From: JADJWR01 sp963847675
GTDB lineage: Bacteria; Pseudomonadota; Gammaproteobacteria; Burkholderiales; Burkholderiaceae_F
NCBI GenBank assembly: GCA_963847675.1
Contig: CAWKAP010000006.1
Location: 1 to 64,000, forward strand
Length of the DNA stretch: 64,000 nucleotides
Direction: 5' to 3'
Position numbers and translations under genes: made by a program. This document shows positions 18,854 to 27,972 of the stretch, piece by piece. Below the pieces are notes generated by a model that did not search any database, was not told the origin of the DNA, and saw only the letters and a list, made by a program, of their open reading frames with translations. Position 1 is the first letter of the stretch; each line of letters starts with the position of its first letter.

Positions 18854-19884
18854 CAGGCCCCCGATGAGCCGCCCGACTTCGCACCCGGCTTGTCGCGGCC
18901 CGCCGGCCGCACGATCGACTGCAGCATGTCGAGGATGACTTCGATGTTGCCGTCCATGCGGTCGACCGTGGCGGCCAGTGACGCGAAGTCCATCGAGACC
19001 GGCTCACCGGCGTCGCCTGCGCGCTGCTGCGCCGTCGGCAGGACCATCACCGGAGCACGCGGGGCATCGGCGCTGAGCTCGCCCTTCAGCTCCTGCTGCA
19101 CCTCCTCGACGTCGGCCACCGAGATCGTGTGCTTCTCCGCAAGATAGCCGGCGAGCAGCAGCCGGTTGCACAGCTGGTTGATCCGCCGCGGGATGCCGCC
19201 GCTGAACTCGTGGATCCGGGCGAACGCATCGTCGTCGAACTGCGGGTCACTGTTCCAGCCCACGCGCTGCAGCCGGTGCTCGACGTAGCCTCGCGTCTCG
19301 GCCTTGTCCATCGGGCCGAGGTGGTAGGAAGCGATGATCCGCTGCCGGAGCTGCTGCATCGTCGGTGCCCGCATCAGGTCGCGCAGTTCCGGCTGCCCGA
19401 TCAGGAAGCTCTGCAGCAGCGCCCGGTCGCCGAACTGGAAGTTCGACAGCATGCGCAGCTCTTCCATCGCCTGCGGCGAGAGATTCTGCGCCTCGTCGAC
19501 CACCAGCAGCGCGCGCTTGTTCTCCGTGACGAGCGCGGTGAGGAACGCCTCCAGCCCGGCGAGCAGCAGCGCCTTGTCCTCGCCGCGGACCGACAGGCCG
19601 AATGCGGTGGCCACCGCACGCAGCAGGTTGTCCGAGTCGAGCATCGTGCTGACCAGCTGCGCCGCCACCACCCGGCGCGGGTCGAGTTCCTCGAGCAGCG
19701 CGCGCGCCAGCGTGGTCTTGCCGGCGCCGATCTCGCCGGTGACGACGATGAAGCCCTCGCCCTGGAACACGCCGTACTTCAGGTACGAATACGCGCTCGT
19801 GTGCCCCTTGCTGCTGAACAGGAACGCCGGGTCCGGGTTCAGCTGGAAGGGCTTGCCGGTCAGGCCGTAGAAGGTCTCGTACAT
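18853..19884 (-). CDS. XrtA-associated ExeA-like ATPase
   Basis: The start MYETFYGLTGKPFQLNPDP at 19884 is the invariant N-terminus of the XrtA-associated AAA ATPase family, and the product is 343 residues. Walker A is VVTGEIGAGKTTLARALLEE (about residues 45-60) and Walker B is ALLVVDEAQNLS (about residue 125). The later part has GGIPRRINQLCNRLLLAGYL, an AAA sensor 2 region. The tail after about residue 280 is low-complexity. It probably couples ATP hydrolysis to assembly or regulation of the export machine. The frame is intact; the start upstream of MYETF is not supported. It overlaps the WecB gene by four bases. Confidence 0.88.
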   Translation of the reverse strand: MYETFYGLTGKPFQLNPDPAFLFSSKGHTSAYSYLKYGVFQGEGFIVVTGEIGAGKTTLARALLEELDPRRVVAAQLVSTMLDSDNLLRAVATAFGLSVRGEDKALLLAGLEAFLTALVTENKRALLVVDEAQNLSPQAMEELRMLSNFQFGDRALLQSFLIGQPELRDLMRAPTMQQLRQRIIASYHLGPMDKAETRGYVEHRLQRVGWNSDPQFDDDAFARIHEFSGGIPRRINQLCNRLLLAGYLAEKHTISVADVEEVQQELKGELSADAPRAPVMVLPTAQQRAGDAGEPVSMDFASLAATVDRMDGNIEVILDMLQSIVRPAGRDKPGAKSGGSSGA

Positions 19885-19895
19885 CGGGACGCAGG

Positions 19896-21446
19896 TCAGT
19901 AGAAGCGGTGATTCAGCGTGAAGAACAGCGCCGCCTCGTTGGCATCGTTGGTGACGGTCGAGTTGATCCACTGGTAGCGCGCGCCCAGCGAGCCGTAGGT
20001 GCGCAGACCCAGCTGCCGCGAGAACTCGAGGCGAAGCCTCCGTCTGGGTCGTGTACTGCATCGGCGTCGATCAGGCTCTCCGTATACCGCCAGCTCGCCG
20101 AGGCCGTGAAATTCATGATCGGCGTCATCCGGCGACTGAACGCCACCTCGGCGCCCCTCTCCAGCGTGTCGGACAAGCACCGGCAGTACCGACGAGAATC
20201 CGGCGATACCTTCGGTGCGCGTTCTGAAGATGGAGAAGGCGAGGGAATGACGCCGGCCCGTACATCACTACGTTGGCGCTGTTGTTGGTCTGCAGCGTGA
20301 TGCGCTCGTCGTAGATGATGGTCGGGCCCAGCAGCTGCGACGGAAGCTGACTGCTGGCGAGGAAATCCTTGCACCGCACGCTGCCGCTCGATCGGGATCG
20401 GGAATGCGCGTCGTGAACGCGGCGTCGACCAACTCGGCCACGTTGCCCTGCGGCGGGAAGGTCAGGAACTGCGTCGGCGTGGACGTCAGATCGCGCGACG
20501 AGCGGATGTTGAAGGCCACCAGCGGCCGCCGGTGCGAGAACTCGAGCCGCCACGCGTCACCGAAGACGCGATTCTCCCAGTAGCCCTCGAGACGGGTCCG
20601 CTCGTTGGGACGCCAGCTCACCTCGACCCCGTAGAACCGCTGCCAGTCTTCGCCCGTGTAGGTGTAGTTGTACGTTCTCAGCCCCGATTCGCGCGCCGAA
20701 GCGCAAGGTCGGGCGTCGGCGCATAACGCAGGCTGGCACGCGCAACGTCGCCGATCAGCCGAGGCTCGCCCTCGCGCGAACTGTCCAGCGACGATCGCTC
20801 GTATAGCTGAACGCCCCGCCGAGTGGCTGCGGCGCCCGCTCTATGCGGACCGTGTGCCGGCCCGAATACAGCCCCGCGCGTCGCTCCCGAGTCTGTCCAC
20901 GAGTTGTCGCTGCGGACTTCGTAGTCGATCGAACCCAGCAGACGCCCCTTGATGTATGGCGTCAACGCCGACCTGATAGGAAGTAAAGGTATTGACCGGC
21001 GAGATCGGATCCGGCGTGGCCAGGAACGGGTTGTCCAGGCGTGCGCTGGACGTTCACCCGTCCATCGATGAAGAAGAAGTTTTCGACCGCCTCCAGGGTC
21101 GCGTTGAGGTTGCCCGCGGGCCTGAGGGAGAAGCTGTCCTGATCGCGCGCGCTGAATCGCAGCGAGGCGCCAAGATCACCGCCGCCCGAAAGGCGCAGAC
21201 GCCCGCCCGCACCTGTCCCCGACAACGAGAAGTACGGCGAAATGTCGACCCAGATGTCGCTCCTCTCTTCGTCCCTTCGGCGCGAGATCCGGATTGCTCG
21301 ACGCAGTCGCCGCTGATAGTGACACCGGTGTCAAGGTTCGAAACCTTGCGCCAGCGCGGGGGCGGCGCTTGCCGACCAGCGTTGCTCCGACAAACCAAAG
21401 CCGCCAGTCGGAGCGCATAGGGCGGCAACGAACTCATCGGCCGCAC
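19896..21446 (-). CDS. XrtA-associated outer-membrane beta-barrel protein, heavily frameshifted
   Basis: The signal region MSSLPPYALRLAALV lies near 21434 (ORF start 21446). The pieces then give LSGTGAGGRLRLSGGGDLGA, ENFFFIDGRVNVQRTPGQP, MTPYIKGRLLGSIDYEVRSD, WRPNERTRLEGYWENRVFG and a final LGARYQWINSTV with the terminal aromatic NHRFY at 19898, the C-terminal phenylalanine/tyrosine typical of barrels. This matches the PEP-CTERM-system TIGR03016-type outer-membrane family (about 500 residues), likely the export pore or an adhesin-like barrel. At least eight frame changes are needed to read it through. Confidence 0.72.
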
Positions 21447-21451
21447 ACGCG

Positions 21452-22459
21452 TCAGGCGGCCGCGGAGACGGCATCACCGCTGTAGCCGTAGCCGTAGCCG
21501 CCGTAGTAGCCATAGTACGAGCCCCCTTCGGAGCGCTCGATCTTGTTCAGGACCGTCATCACCACCGGGCAGTCTTCGATCGTTGCCAGCGCCTGCGTGA
21601 CGGCCGACTGCTTGGTGCGGTTTGCCTCGACCACCATGACGACCTGGCCCATGTGGGAAGCCAGCACACGCGATTCGGTCGAGGGCAGGAGCGGCGGCGC
21701 GTCGAAGATCAGGATCCGGTCCGGGTAACGACCCGCCAGTTCCTGCGACCAGTCGCACCATGCCTTCGCTGGCCAGAAGTTCCGTCGCGCGGCTGTGCCG
21801 CGTTCCTGCCGGCAGGATCGAAAGCCGCTCGATGTTCGTGCGCAGAGAGCACGTCGGCGACATCCAGATCCTTGTTGGTCAGCAGATCGAGCAGCCCCTT
21901 GGCCGGCGGCAGGCCGAGCCTGCTCGGAAGAGCCGGTCGGGCCACGTCGGCATCGACCAGCAGCACGGTGGTGTCGACTTCCATGGCGATGCTGAACGCG
22001 AGATTGATCGCCATGAAGGTCTTGCCTTCGCCAGGCAGCGAACTGGTGATCATCACCAGGTTCGCCGCGCTGACCGGCGCGGCCGACTTGCCCTGCATGT
22101 TGCTGAGCAACGGCCGCTTGATCACGCGCATCTCATCGGCAAGGGAAGAGCGCGTGCCGTTCGGCATGATGTATCCGTCGGCGGCCAGGCGGTCGAGGTC
22201 GAGATCGACGTGCTTTGAACGCCGCGATGCCAGCTGCGACACATCGTGCATCACCTTGACGTCGGTCGTATCCGCCGGAGCCTCCGCTTTGCGAAAGACC
22301 GTAGCCGCGCTTCCCGCCTCGCGTTCCATAGCCTGGCGGATCGTTGCGGCCGCATCAGGCTTTTCCGCCTGCGCTTCGAGCTACCTCGCTCCGGGGCACG
22401 TCAATGCCGGCGCGCTTGAGTTCTTCCAGCCGCTTGGCCGCCTGTTCGATCAGTCCCAC
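21452..22459 (-). CDS. XrtA-associated tyrosine autokinase (BY-kinase), frameshifted
   Basis: The likely start is a GTG at 22459 giving GLIEQAAKRLEELKRAGIDV. After one frame change near 22380 the middle part has RLAADGYIMPNG. Walker A is MITSSLPGEGKTFMAINLAF and Walker A' is VLLVDADVARPALP. Frame changes at about 21846 and 21745 precede the C-terminal MTVLNKIERSEGGSYYG and a tail with eight tyrosines in about 16 residues (YYGYYGGYGYGY). BY-kinases autophosphorylate such tails and control chain length together with the polysaccharide co-polymerase, whose gene lies immediately upstream. The C-terminal part is intact. Confidence 0.82.
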
Positions 22460-22469
22460 GATGCGTTCC

Positions 22470-24021
22470 TCAGTTGCGCAATGCCCAACTGACCCAACCG
22501 ACCCAGGCCCCGTATAGCAGCAACAGGCTTGCCACCCCCGATCCAAAGGCCGCGTGCATCATTCGCCGCCGTCTAAGGAGCGGCGCAGTGGTCAGCATCG
22601 ATACCGCACCCAGTACGGGCCGCTGGCAGATCTCGCGAAGCGTTCTTGCATCCTGAACGGTCTGGAAAATCTGCGCGAAGGCGAACGACGCCACGAGGCC
22701 GCCGCCGACCGATAAGGCCAGCACCATGCCCACCATCGCCATGCGGTCGGGGAATACCGGCCTTTGCGTCGCCCGCGGTGGTTCGATCAGCCGAAACTCG
22801 GCGCCCGATCCGGCGTCCTCGACGTCCTTGCCTATCGACGCCGCTTCCCGACGGGAAACCAGCTGGTCGTAGTTGCGCTTCAGGATCTCGTAGTCGCGAT
22901 TCATCTGCGCCAGTTCGGTTTCCATCTCCGGCACCCGCTCGGCCCCGGCCTTGAGCCTGGCCATGCGGCCTCGCACGTCCGCGATGCGCGCAGTGAGCGC
23001 GGCCACGTTCGCCTCGGCTTCGCTGATGGCTATCCGGATGCGCTGGAACACGGGGTTGTTCGGCGCGCCGACTCTTGCCTGCGCCTGCACCGCCTTGGCG
23101 CGCGCTGCCTTTTCTGCCTTGCGCTCTTCCTCGAGCTGCTCGATCAGCCGCCGCGTGAGGACGACGTCCGGATGCTGGTCCGTGTAGCGGCGCAGCAGTT
23201 CATCGAGATGGCGCTGCTGCGCGGCGATTCTCGCGTCGAGCTCGGGAGTCGGCGGACTTGCCGGCGAAGCACTGATTTCCGGCATCAGGCTCGGCAGTTC
23301 TCCGCTGAGTTCCTGCTTCAGCGCATCGCGCGACTGCTCCGCCACCCGCAGCTCGGTCTGCAGCTTGTTGAGTTCCTCGGTGAGCAGCGCCCACCTTCGT
23401 CACGTAGTCGCGGCCGTCGACGCCCAATACGCCAAGATTGTCCAGCTTGTACTGCTTCAGCCGCTGTTCGGCTTCGGCCATCCGCGTTTCGTATTGCTTG
23501 ATCTGATCGTCGACAAACCGCCGGGCGGATTCGGAATCACGGCGCTTGTCGCCAATGCCCGATTCGATGAACATCGACAGGAACGCCTGCACCACGCGCA
23601 GCGCCTTTTCCGGGCTGGCATCGCGATACGAGATGTTGTAGATGTTCTCCCTGCCGCCGCTCAACGAGATGCCGCGCGTCAGCTGATCGACCATCGCCTC
23701 CCGTTGCCGGTCGTTCGAAACCATCAGGTCCAGGTCGCTGCTGCGCAGCAGTTTTTCGATGTTCGGCCGCGAGATCAGCGTCCGTGCCAGCATCGCAATC
23801 TGCTGGTCGACGTTCGGCGTGATTGCCAGCCCTGCCATCAGCGGCCTGAGCAGCGACTGCGTATCCACGTAGACGCGCGCCGTCGCCTGATAGCGGTCGG
23901 GAATCTTCATCACCATGTATGCGCCTACCATGGCGATGACCCACGCCACGGCGAGGCCGATCCAGCGGCGCTGCCACATGCCTCGCAGCACCTTGAACAC
24001 TTGCCTCAGGATTTCGTCCAT
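22470..24021 (-). CDS. XrtA-type polysaccharide chain-length determinant (Wzz family), one frameshift
   Basis: The start MDEILRQVFKVLRGMWQRRW at 24021 is followed by a membrane segment (IGLAVAWVIAMVGAYMVM), the Wzz domain DRYQATARVYVDTQSLLRPL, long periplasmic coiled coils (residues about 170-390) and a second membrane segment near the C-terminus (GMVLALSVGGGLVASFAFAQ). A single indel near 23393 splits the coiled-coil part between GRDYVTKV and EELNKLQTELRVAEQS. It is an inner-membrane co-polymerase that sets chain length with the tyrosine kinase encoded 10 bases downstream. Total length of about 517 residues fits the XrtA family. Confidence 0.88.
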
Positions 24022-24160
24022 GCGAGATGCCTACGTACCAAAGAAAAGTGGCCGACGCGCCATCGGCGATAGCGCTGCGACGAGAAACGAAGATCGCCGC
24101 ACTGCATCGGCACTACAAGACGGTTCCAGAGATTGCTCGGTGATCTGCCTGTGGAAAGGG

Positions 24161-24796
24161 TCAGAACCAGCTCTGCGGAATGATCAGGATGTCGCCCGGC
24201 TTCACGTCCACGTTGGCCGAAATGTCGCCGCGCTTGATGAGGTCCTTCAGGCGTACGTTGTAGATCTTGCCCTGCTCGGCACCGCGGATGAGCACCGCCT
24301 TGTTGCCGTCGGCAAAATCGGTCAGTCCACCGACGACGATCATCACGTCGAGCATCGTCATGTTCTGCCGGTACGGGATCGCCTGCGGCCTTGCCGCCTC
24401 GCCGATGATCCGGATCTGCTCGCTGAACGGCCCCGAGGCGCCGGCGACGATCACGGTGACCACCGGGTCGCGCACGTACTTGGACAGTTCTTTCTCGATA
24501 TCCCGCGCCAGCTGGGTTGGCGAACGGCCCAGCGCCGGAAGGTCTTCGATCAGCGGCATGGTCAGCCGACCGTCTGGCCGCACCGGCACACTCATCGAGA
24601 GTTCGGGGTTACGCCAGACGATCACGTTGACCGTGTCGCCGGTGCCGATCAGGTAACGGTAGTCCGGCGTGGCCGCGAGCGTCGGCGCCGGACCGGAAGT
24701 TTTCATCGAACTGCACCCGACGAGCGCGCTGGCCAGAAGCAGACCCGCAACCGCCGCGAGCAAGCGCCTGCCCAACCCAGATTTGAGACCCCACAT
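24161..24796 (-). CDS. XrtA-type polysaccharide export lipoprotein (Wza-like)
   Basis: The start MWGLKSGLGRRLLAAVAGLL at 24796 has a GGAGG ribosome-binding site; the longer frame from 24847 lacks one. The signal peptide ends in the lipobox LVGC (Cys about residue 27). The Poly_export domain follows: YRYLIGTGDTVNVIVWRNPE, then VRPDGRLTMPLIEDL, PTQLARDIEKELSKYVRDP and a SLBB-like repeat ending PGDILIIPQSWF. The length of 211 residues is usual for XrtA-type export proteins, shorter than Wza. It should form the outer-membrane exit for the polymer. It is the first gene of the minus-strand locus. Confidence 0.92.
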   Translation of the reverse strand: MWGLKSGLGRRLLAAVAGLLLASALVGCSSMKTSGPAPTLAATPDYRYLIGTGDTVNVIVWRNPELSMSVPVRPDGRLTMPLIEDLPALGRSPTQLARDIEKELSKYVRDPVVTVIVAGASGPFSEQIRIIGEAARPQAIPYRQNMTMLDVMIVVGGLTDFADGNKAVLIRGAEQGKIYNVRLKDLIKRGDISANVDVKPGDILIIPQSWF

Positions 24797-25247
24797 AGCC
24801 CCTCCGGCATCAGAAAAGGAGTAGTGACGCACTAACGGGCGCATCAATGGCCGGCGCCCATAACGTGTTTTGGTGAGTCTAGTACACCGACCTCACCGTT
24901 CATCCCCCCGCGCGGCGGGCAAACGAGACCGCCGGAGCCCAAATATCCCTGCCTGTATTGCACCGCCCGTGCAGTCGGTACTCACCCGCCAATCGGTCCT
25001 TCAAATGTTGCCGCGCATTGGTGACCAAGTCACTTCCGCCGTTCGGCGGGCCGCGGTAGCCGACTCAGGCTGCCCGGGTGGCCTGCGTCGCTTGACTGTC
25101 CCCATCCGGGGACGACGTGCAGACAGAGATCCACGCTTTCGACGCTCACCATACCCAATGATCGTCGGCGCCGCGTCCGTTTCCTCCGAAACATGCCCGT
25201 CGCGTTCGGGTAGCCTGCGCCCAACAAACGACGCTGGAAACCGCACC
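24797..25247. other. Divergent intergenic region between exopolysaccharide locus and folD
   Basis: These 451 bases must hold the main promoter of the exopolysaccharide locus (minus) and that of folD (plus). A small palindrome, gtcccc-atcc-ggggac, lies near 25097-25112. I looked for a -24/-12 (sigma-54) element and for an FNR-like TTGA-N6-TCAA site and found no convincing one. No gene or RNA was recognised. Confidence 0.4.
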
Positions 25248-26138
25248 GTGACCGCCCAGTTGATCGACGGCAAGGCCGTCGCCGCCCGCCTGCTCGAACG
25301 CGTTTCGGCGTTCACGACCGAGATTCGCGAGCGACACGGGCTGCAGCCCGGGCTGGCGGTGGTGCTGGTCGGCGAGGATCCGGCCAGCCAGGTGTACGTG
25401 CGGAACAAGGGACGGCAGACGTTGGCGGCCGGGATGCGCTCCTTCGAGCACGCATTGCCGGCGTCGACCACCCAGGCCGATCTGCTCGCGCTGGTGCAGA
25501 AGCTGAATCGCGACCCGGCCGTGCACGGCGTCCTGGTGCAGTTGCCGCTTCCACCTCAGCTGGCCGAGGACGAGGTGATCGAGGCGATCGACCCGGCCAA
25601 GGACGTCGACGGCTTTCACCCGATCAACGTCGGCCGACTGTCGATCGGCGCGCCGGCGCTGGTGCCGTGCACGCCGTACGGCTGCTCGGTGCTGATCCGC
25701 TCGGTGGTGCCCGACCCCACGGGACTGCACGCGGTGATCATCGGCCGCTCGAACATCGTCGGCAAGCCGATGGCGCAGCTGCTGCTGGCGATGAACTGCA
25801 CGGTGACGATCGCCCACTCGCGCACGCGCGACCTGCCGGCGCTGGCGCGCAGCGCCGACATCCTGGTGGCCGCGGTCGGCCGGCCGGAGATGGTGCGCGG
25901 CGACTGGATCAAGCCCGGCGCCTGCGTGATCGACGTCGGCATCAACCGCGTGCCGGCTGCCGAACCCGGCAAGACGCGGCTGGTCGGCGACGTGGCGTTC
26001 GCCGAAGCGGCCGAGGTGGCCGGGGCGATCACGCCCGTGCCCGGCGGCGTCGGCCCGATGACGATCGCCTGCCTGCTGCGCAACACGGTGATCGCCGCCT
26101 GTCGGGCGCGCGGCATCGGTATTCCTGCGGACCTGTAG
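25248..26138 (+). CDS. folD: Methylenetetrahydrofolate dehydrogenase/cyclohydrolase
   Basis: The GTG at 25248 is chosen because TAQLIDGKAVAARLLERV is the family's N-terminus; the open frame upstream of it is not conserved. The product has 296 residues. Motifs: QVYVRNKGRQT (catalytic Tyr-x3-Lys, about residues 50-55), VHGVLVQLPLP, DVDGFHPINVGRL, PCTPYGC, the NADP loop GRSNIVGKPMAQLL (about residue 165) and the C-terminal PVPGGVGPMTIA. It interconverts 5,10-methylene- and 10-formyl-tetrahydrofolate in one-carbon metabolism. It is a housekeeping gene and lacks the FNR-like promoter of the genes that follow. Confidence 0.96.
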   Translation: MTAQLIDGKAVAARLLERVSAFTTEIRERHGLQPGLAVVLVGEDPASQVYVRNKGRQTLAAGMRSFEHALPASTTQADLLALVQKLNRDPAVHGVLVQLPLPPQLAEDEVIEAIDPAKDVDGFHPINVGRLSIGAPALVPCTPYGCSVLIRSVVPDPTGLHAVIIGRSNIVGKPMAQLLLAMNCTVTIAHSRTRDLPALARSADILVAAVGRPEMVRGDWIKPGACVIDVGINRVPAAEPGKTRLVGDVAFAEAAEVAGAITPVPGGVGPMTIACLLRNTVIAACRARGIGIPADL

Positions 26139-26191
26139 CGCTCCCGCGAGATCGAGCGCTGGCGCCGCATCGCGCGGCGCGGCGCCGACTG

Positions 26192-26232
26192 CTGCCATCG
26201 ATCAACAGCCTGCTGCACCGGCGGCGTACCGT
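26192..26232 (+). promoter_or_regulatory. Candidate FNR-class promoter of the phosphoribosyltransferase gene
   Basis: The right half-site ATCAA (26201-26205) is perfect; the left half CTGCC is degenerate. A -10 element TACCGT starts at 26227, exactly 35 bases after the start of the 14-base site. This is the same spacing as at the other candidate promoters of the island. With only one good half-site it is the weakest member. Confidence 0.45.
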
Positions 26233-26263
26233 GGTTCGTGAATCGATCGTGCAGGAGAAAGTC

Positions 26264-26932
26264 ATGAGCAGCGGACGATTCATCGATCGCCTCGACGCCG
26301 GACGCCAGCTGGCGCAGCGGGTCGTCGCGATGAAGCTCGACAAGCCGATCGTCTATGCATTGCCGCGCGGGGGCGTGCCGGTGGCGGCAGAGATCGCCGC
26401 CGCGCTCGACGCGCCGCTGGACCTGGTGCTGGTGCGCAAGATCGGCGCGCCGATGCAGCCGGAGCTGGCGGTGGGCGCGGTCGTCGACGGCGAGACGCCG
26501 GAACTGGTCATCAATCACGACATCGCGCGGCAGACCGGCGCCGACCAGGAATACATCGACCGCGTCTGCGCAAGAGAACTGGCGGAGATCGAGCGCCGGC
26601 GCACGCGCTATCTGGCCGACCGTCCGCGCCCGGACCCGAAGGGGCGGACGGTGATCGTGGTCGACGACGGCATCGCCACCGGCGCCACGGCGATCGCCGC
26701 GCTGCGCGCACTGAAGAAGCGCGGCGCCGCGCGGCGAATCGTCGCCGTGCCGGTGTCTCCGCCGGACACGGTCGACCGGCTGCGCAAGGAAGCCGACGAC
26801 GTGATCTGCCTGATGGAGCCGCTCGACTTCTGGGGCATCTCCGGCTTCTACGTCGACTTTCACCAGCTCGAGGACGCCGAAGTCACGCGCGCGCTCGAGG
26901 CGGCCGCGGCTCGGTCCGGCAGCCAGGCCTGA
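26264..26932 (+). CDS. Phosphoribosyltransferase family protein
   Basis: The ATG at 26264 follows AGGAG; the product has 222 residues. The type I PRTase core is visible: YALPRGGVPVAAEIAAALD near the N-terminus, then LDLVLVRKIGAP, and the PRPP-binding loop VIVVDDGIATGATAIAALRA at about residues 127-147. The C-terminus LMEPLDFWGISGFYVDFHQL is typical of this uncharacterised group, which in mycobacteria is found as one half of the DosR-regulon protein Rv0571c (established knowledge, not tested here). The substrate base is unknown. The next gene starts inside its stop codon (TGATG), so the two are co-transcribed. Confidence 0.88.
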   Translation: MSSGRFIDRLDAGRQLAQRVVAMKLDKPIVYALPRGGVPVAAEIAAALDAPLDLVLVRKIGAPMQPELAVGAVVDGETPELVINHDIARQTGADQEYIDRVCARELAEIERRRTRYLADRPRPDPKGRTVIVVDDGIATGATAIAALRALKKRGAARRIVAVPVSPPDTVDRLRKEADDVICLMEPLDFWGISGFYVDFHQLEDAEVTRALEAAAARSGSQA

Positions 26933-27972
26933 TGGATACGCCGGCCATCGAGCGTGGGCCCTTGTCGGGCGACGCGACGGTGTCGCTGCGCGAGAAGGCC
27001 GCGCTGCTTGCGCAGCCGGCCACCTACGGACCGGGCGTGACGACGGTGGAGACCGTCGAGACGCACATGTCGCTGCTGTTTCTCGCCGGAGCGACGGTCT
27101 ACAAGCTGAAAAAGCCGGTCGTCTATCCGTTCCTCGACTTCAGCACGCTCGCGGCGCGCGAACGCGCCTGCCGCGACGAACTGCGCCTGAATCGCCGGCT
27201 CGCGCCCGACGTCTATCTCGGCCTGTCGAAAATCACGCGCGAGGCCGACGGCACGCTGGCACTGGACGGCCGCGGCGAGGTCGTCGACTGGCTGGTGCGG
27301 ATGCGCCGGCTGCCGGCCGGTCGCACGCTCGACAAGCTGATCGCCACGGGCGTCACCGAGGAACAGGTCGACGCCGTGTCTGCCGTGCTCGCGCGCTTCT
27401 ACGCCGGCGCCGAGCGCGGAAAGATCACCGCCGACGAGTACGTGCAGCAGCTGCACGGCGAACATGCCGTGAGCCGCGAGGTGATCACCGCCTTCGACGG
27501 GCGGCTGGCCGCGCCGCTGCTCGCGGAAGTGCAGCGCTTTCTCGACGAGGATCACGCGCTGCTGCGCGCGCGCGTGCAGGCGGGCCGCATCGTCGACGGT
27601 CACGGCGACCTGCGGCCCGAGCACGTGTGGCTGAACACGCCGCCGGTGATCATCGACTGCCTGGAATTCAACGAGCGCCTGCGCCAGGTCGATCCCTTCG
27701 ACGAGATCACCTACCTCGGGCTCGAATGCGCGCGGCTCGGCGCGGCGTGGATCGGGCCGAGGCTGCTGAAGAATCTCTCGGCTGCGCTCGACGACGAAGT
27801 CGACGTGCGTCTGCTGCGCTTCCATGCCGGCTACCGTGCCTGTGTTCGCGCGCGGCTGGCGCTGGCGCACCTCGCCGAGCCTGCGCCGCGCGAACCCGAA
27901 CGCTGGCAGCCGCTGGCCCGGGACTACCTGCGGCTCGGCACGGAGTTCAACCCAGTGCCGTCAGCTCGGTAG
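26932..27972 (+). CDS. Aminoglycoside-phosphotransferase-like kinase, single domain
   Basis: The product has 346 residues, starting within the stop of the upstream gene. The N-terminal lobe has ATVYKLKKPVVYPFLDFST with the nucleotide-binding Lys. The catalytic loop is VDGHGDLRPEHVWLN (about residue 220), followed by IDCLEFNERLRQVDPFDE with the metal-binding Asp. It closely resembles the N-terminal domain of the protein at 37259-39022 (shared YKLKKPV, FVDFSTLAAR-like and RLNRR segments) but lacks the C-terminal P-loop domain. The substrate is unknown; antibiotic resistance is not implied. It is co-transcribed with the phosphoribosyltransferase. Confidence 0.85.
   Translation: MDTPAIERGPLSGDATVSLREKAALLAQPATYGPGVTTVETVETHMSLLFLAGATVYKLKKPVVYPFLDFSTLAARERACRDELRLNRRLAPDVYLGLSKITREADGTLALDGRGEVVDWLVRMRRLPAGRTLDKLIATGVTEEQVDAVSAVLARFYAGAERGKITADEYVQQLHGEHAVSREVITAFDGRLAAPLLAEVQRFLDEDHALLRARVQAGRIVDGHGDLRPEHVWLNTPPVIIDCLEFNERLRQVDPFDEITYLGLECARLGAAWIGPRLLKNLSAALDDEVDVRLLRFHAGYRACVRARLALAHLAEPAPREPERWQPLARDYLRLGTEFNPVPSAR

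Noticed and set aside
16247..19147. Very long plus-strand open frame (966 residues) opposite the deacetylase, WecB and ATPase genes
   Set aside because: It is a GC-rich antisense shadow: the minus-strand products carry clear conserved motifs and this frame shows none.
24797..24960. Sigma-54 promoter for the exopolysaccharide locus
   Set aside because: A GG...GC pair near the right place has the wrong spacing (11 instead of 10 bases), so no call is made.
26932..27972. Aminoglycoside resistance gene
   Set aside because: Although the fold is that of aminoglycoside phosphotransferases, the sequence type and context are those of uncharacterised metabolic kinases, with no mobile element nearby.
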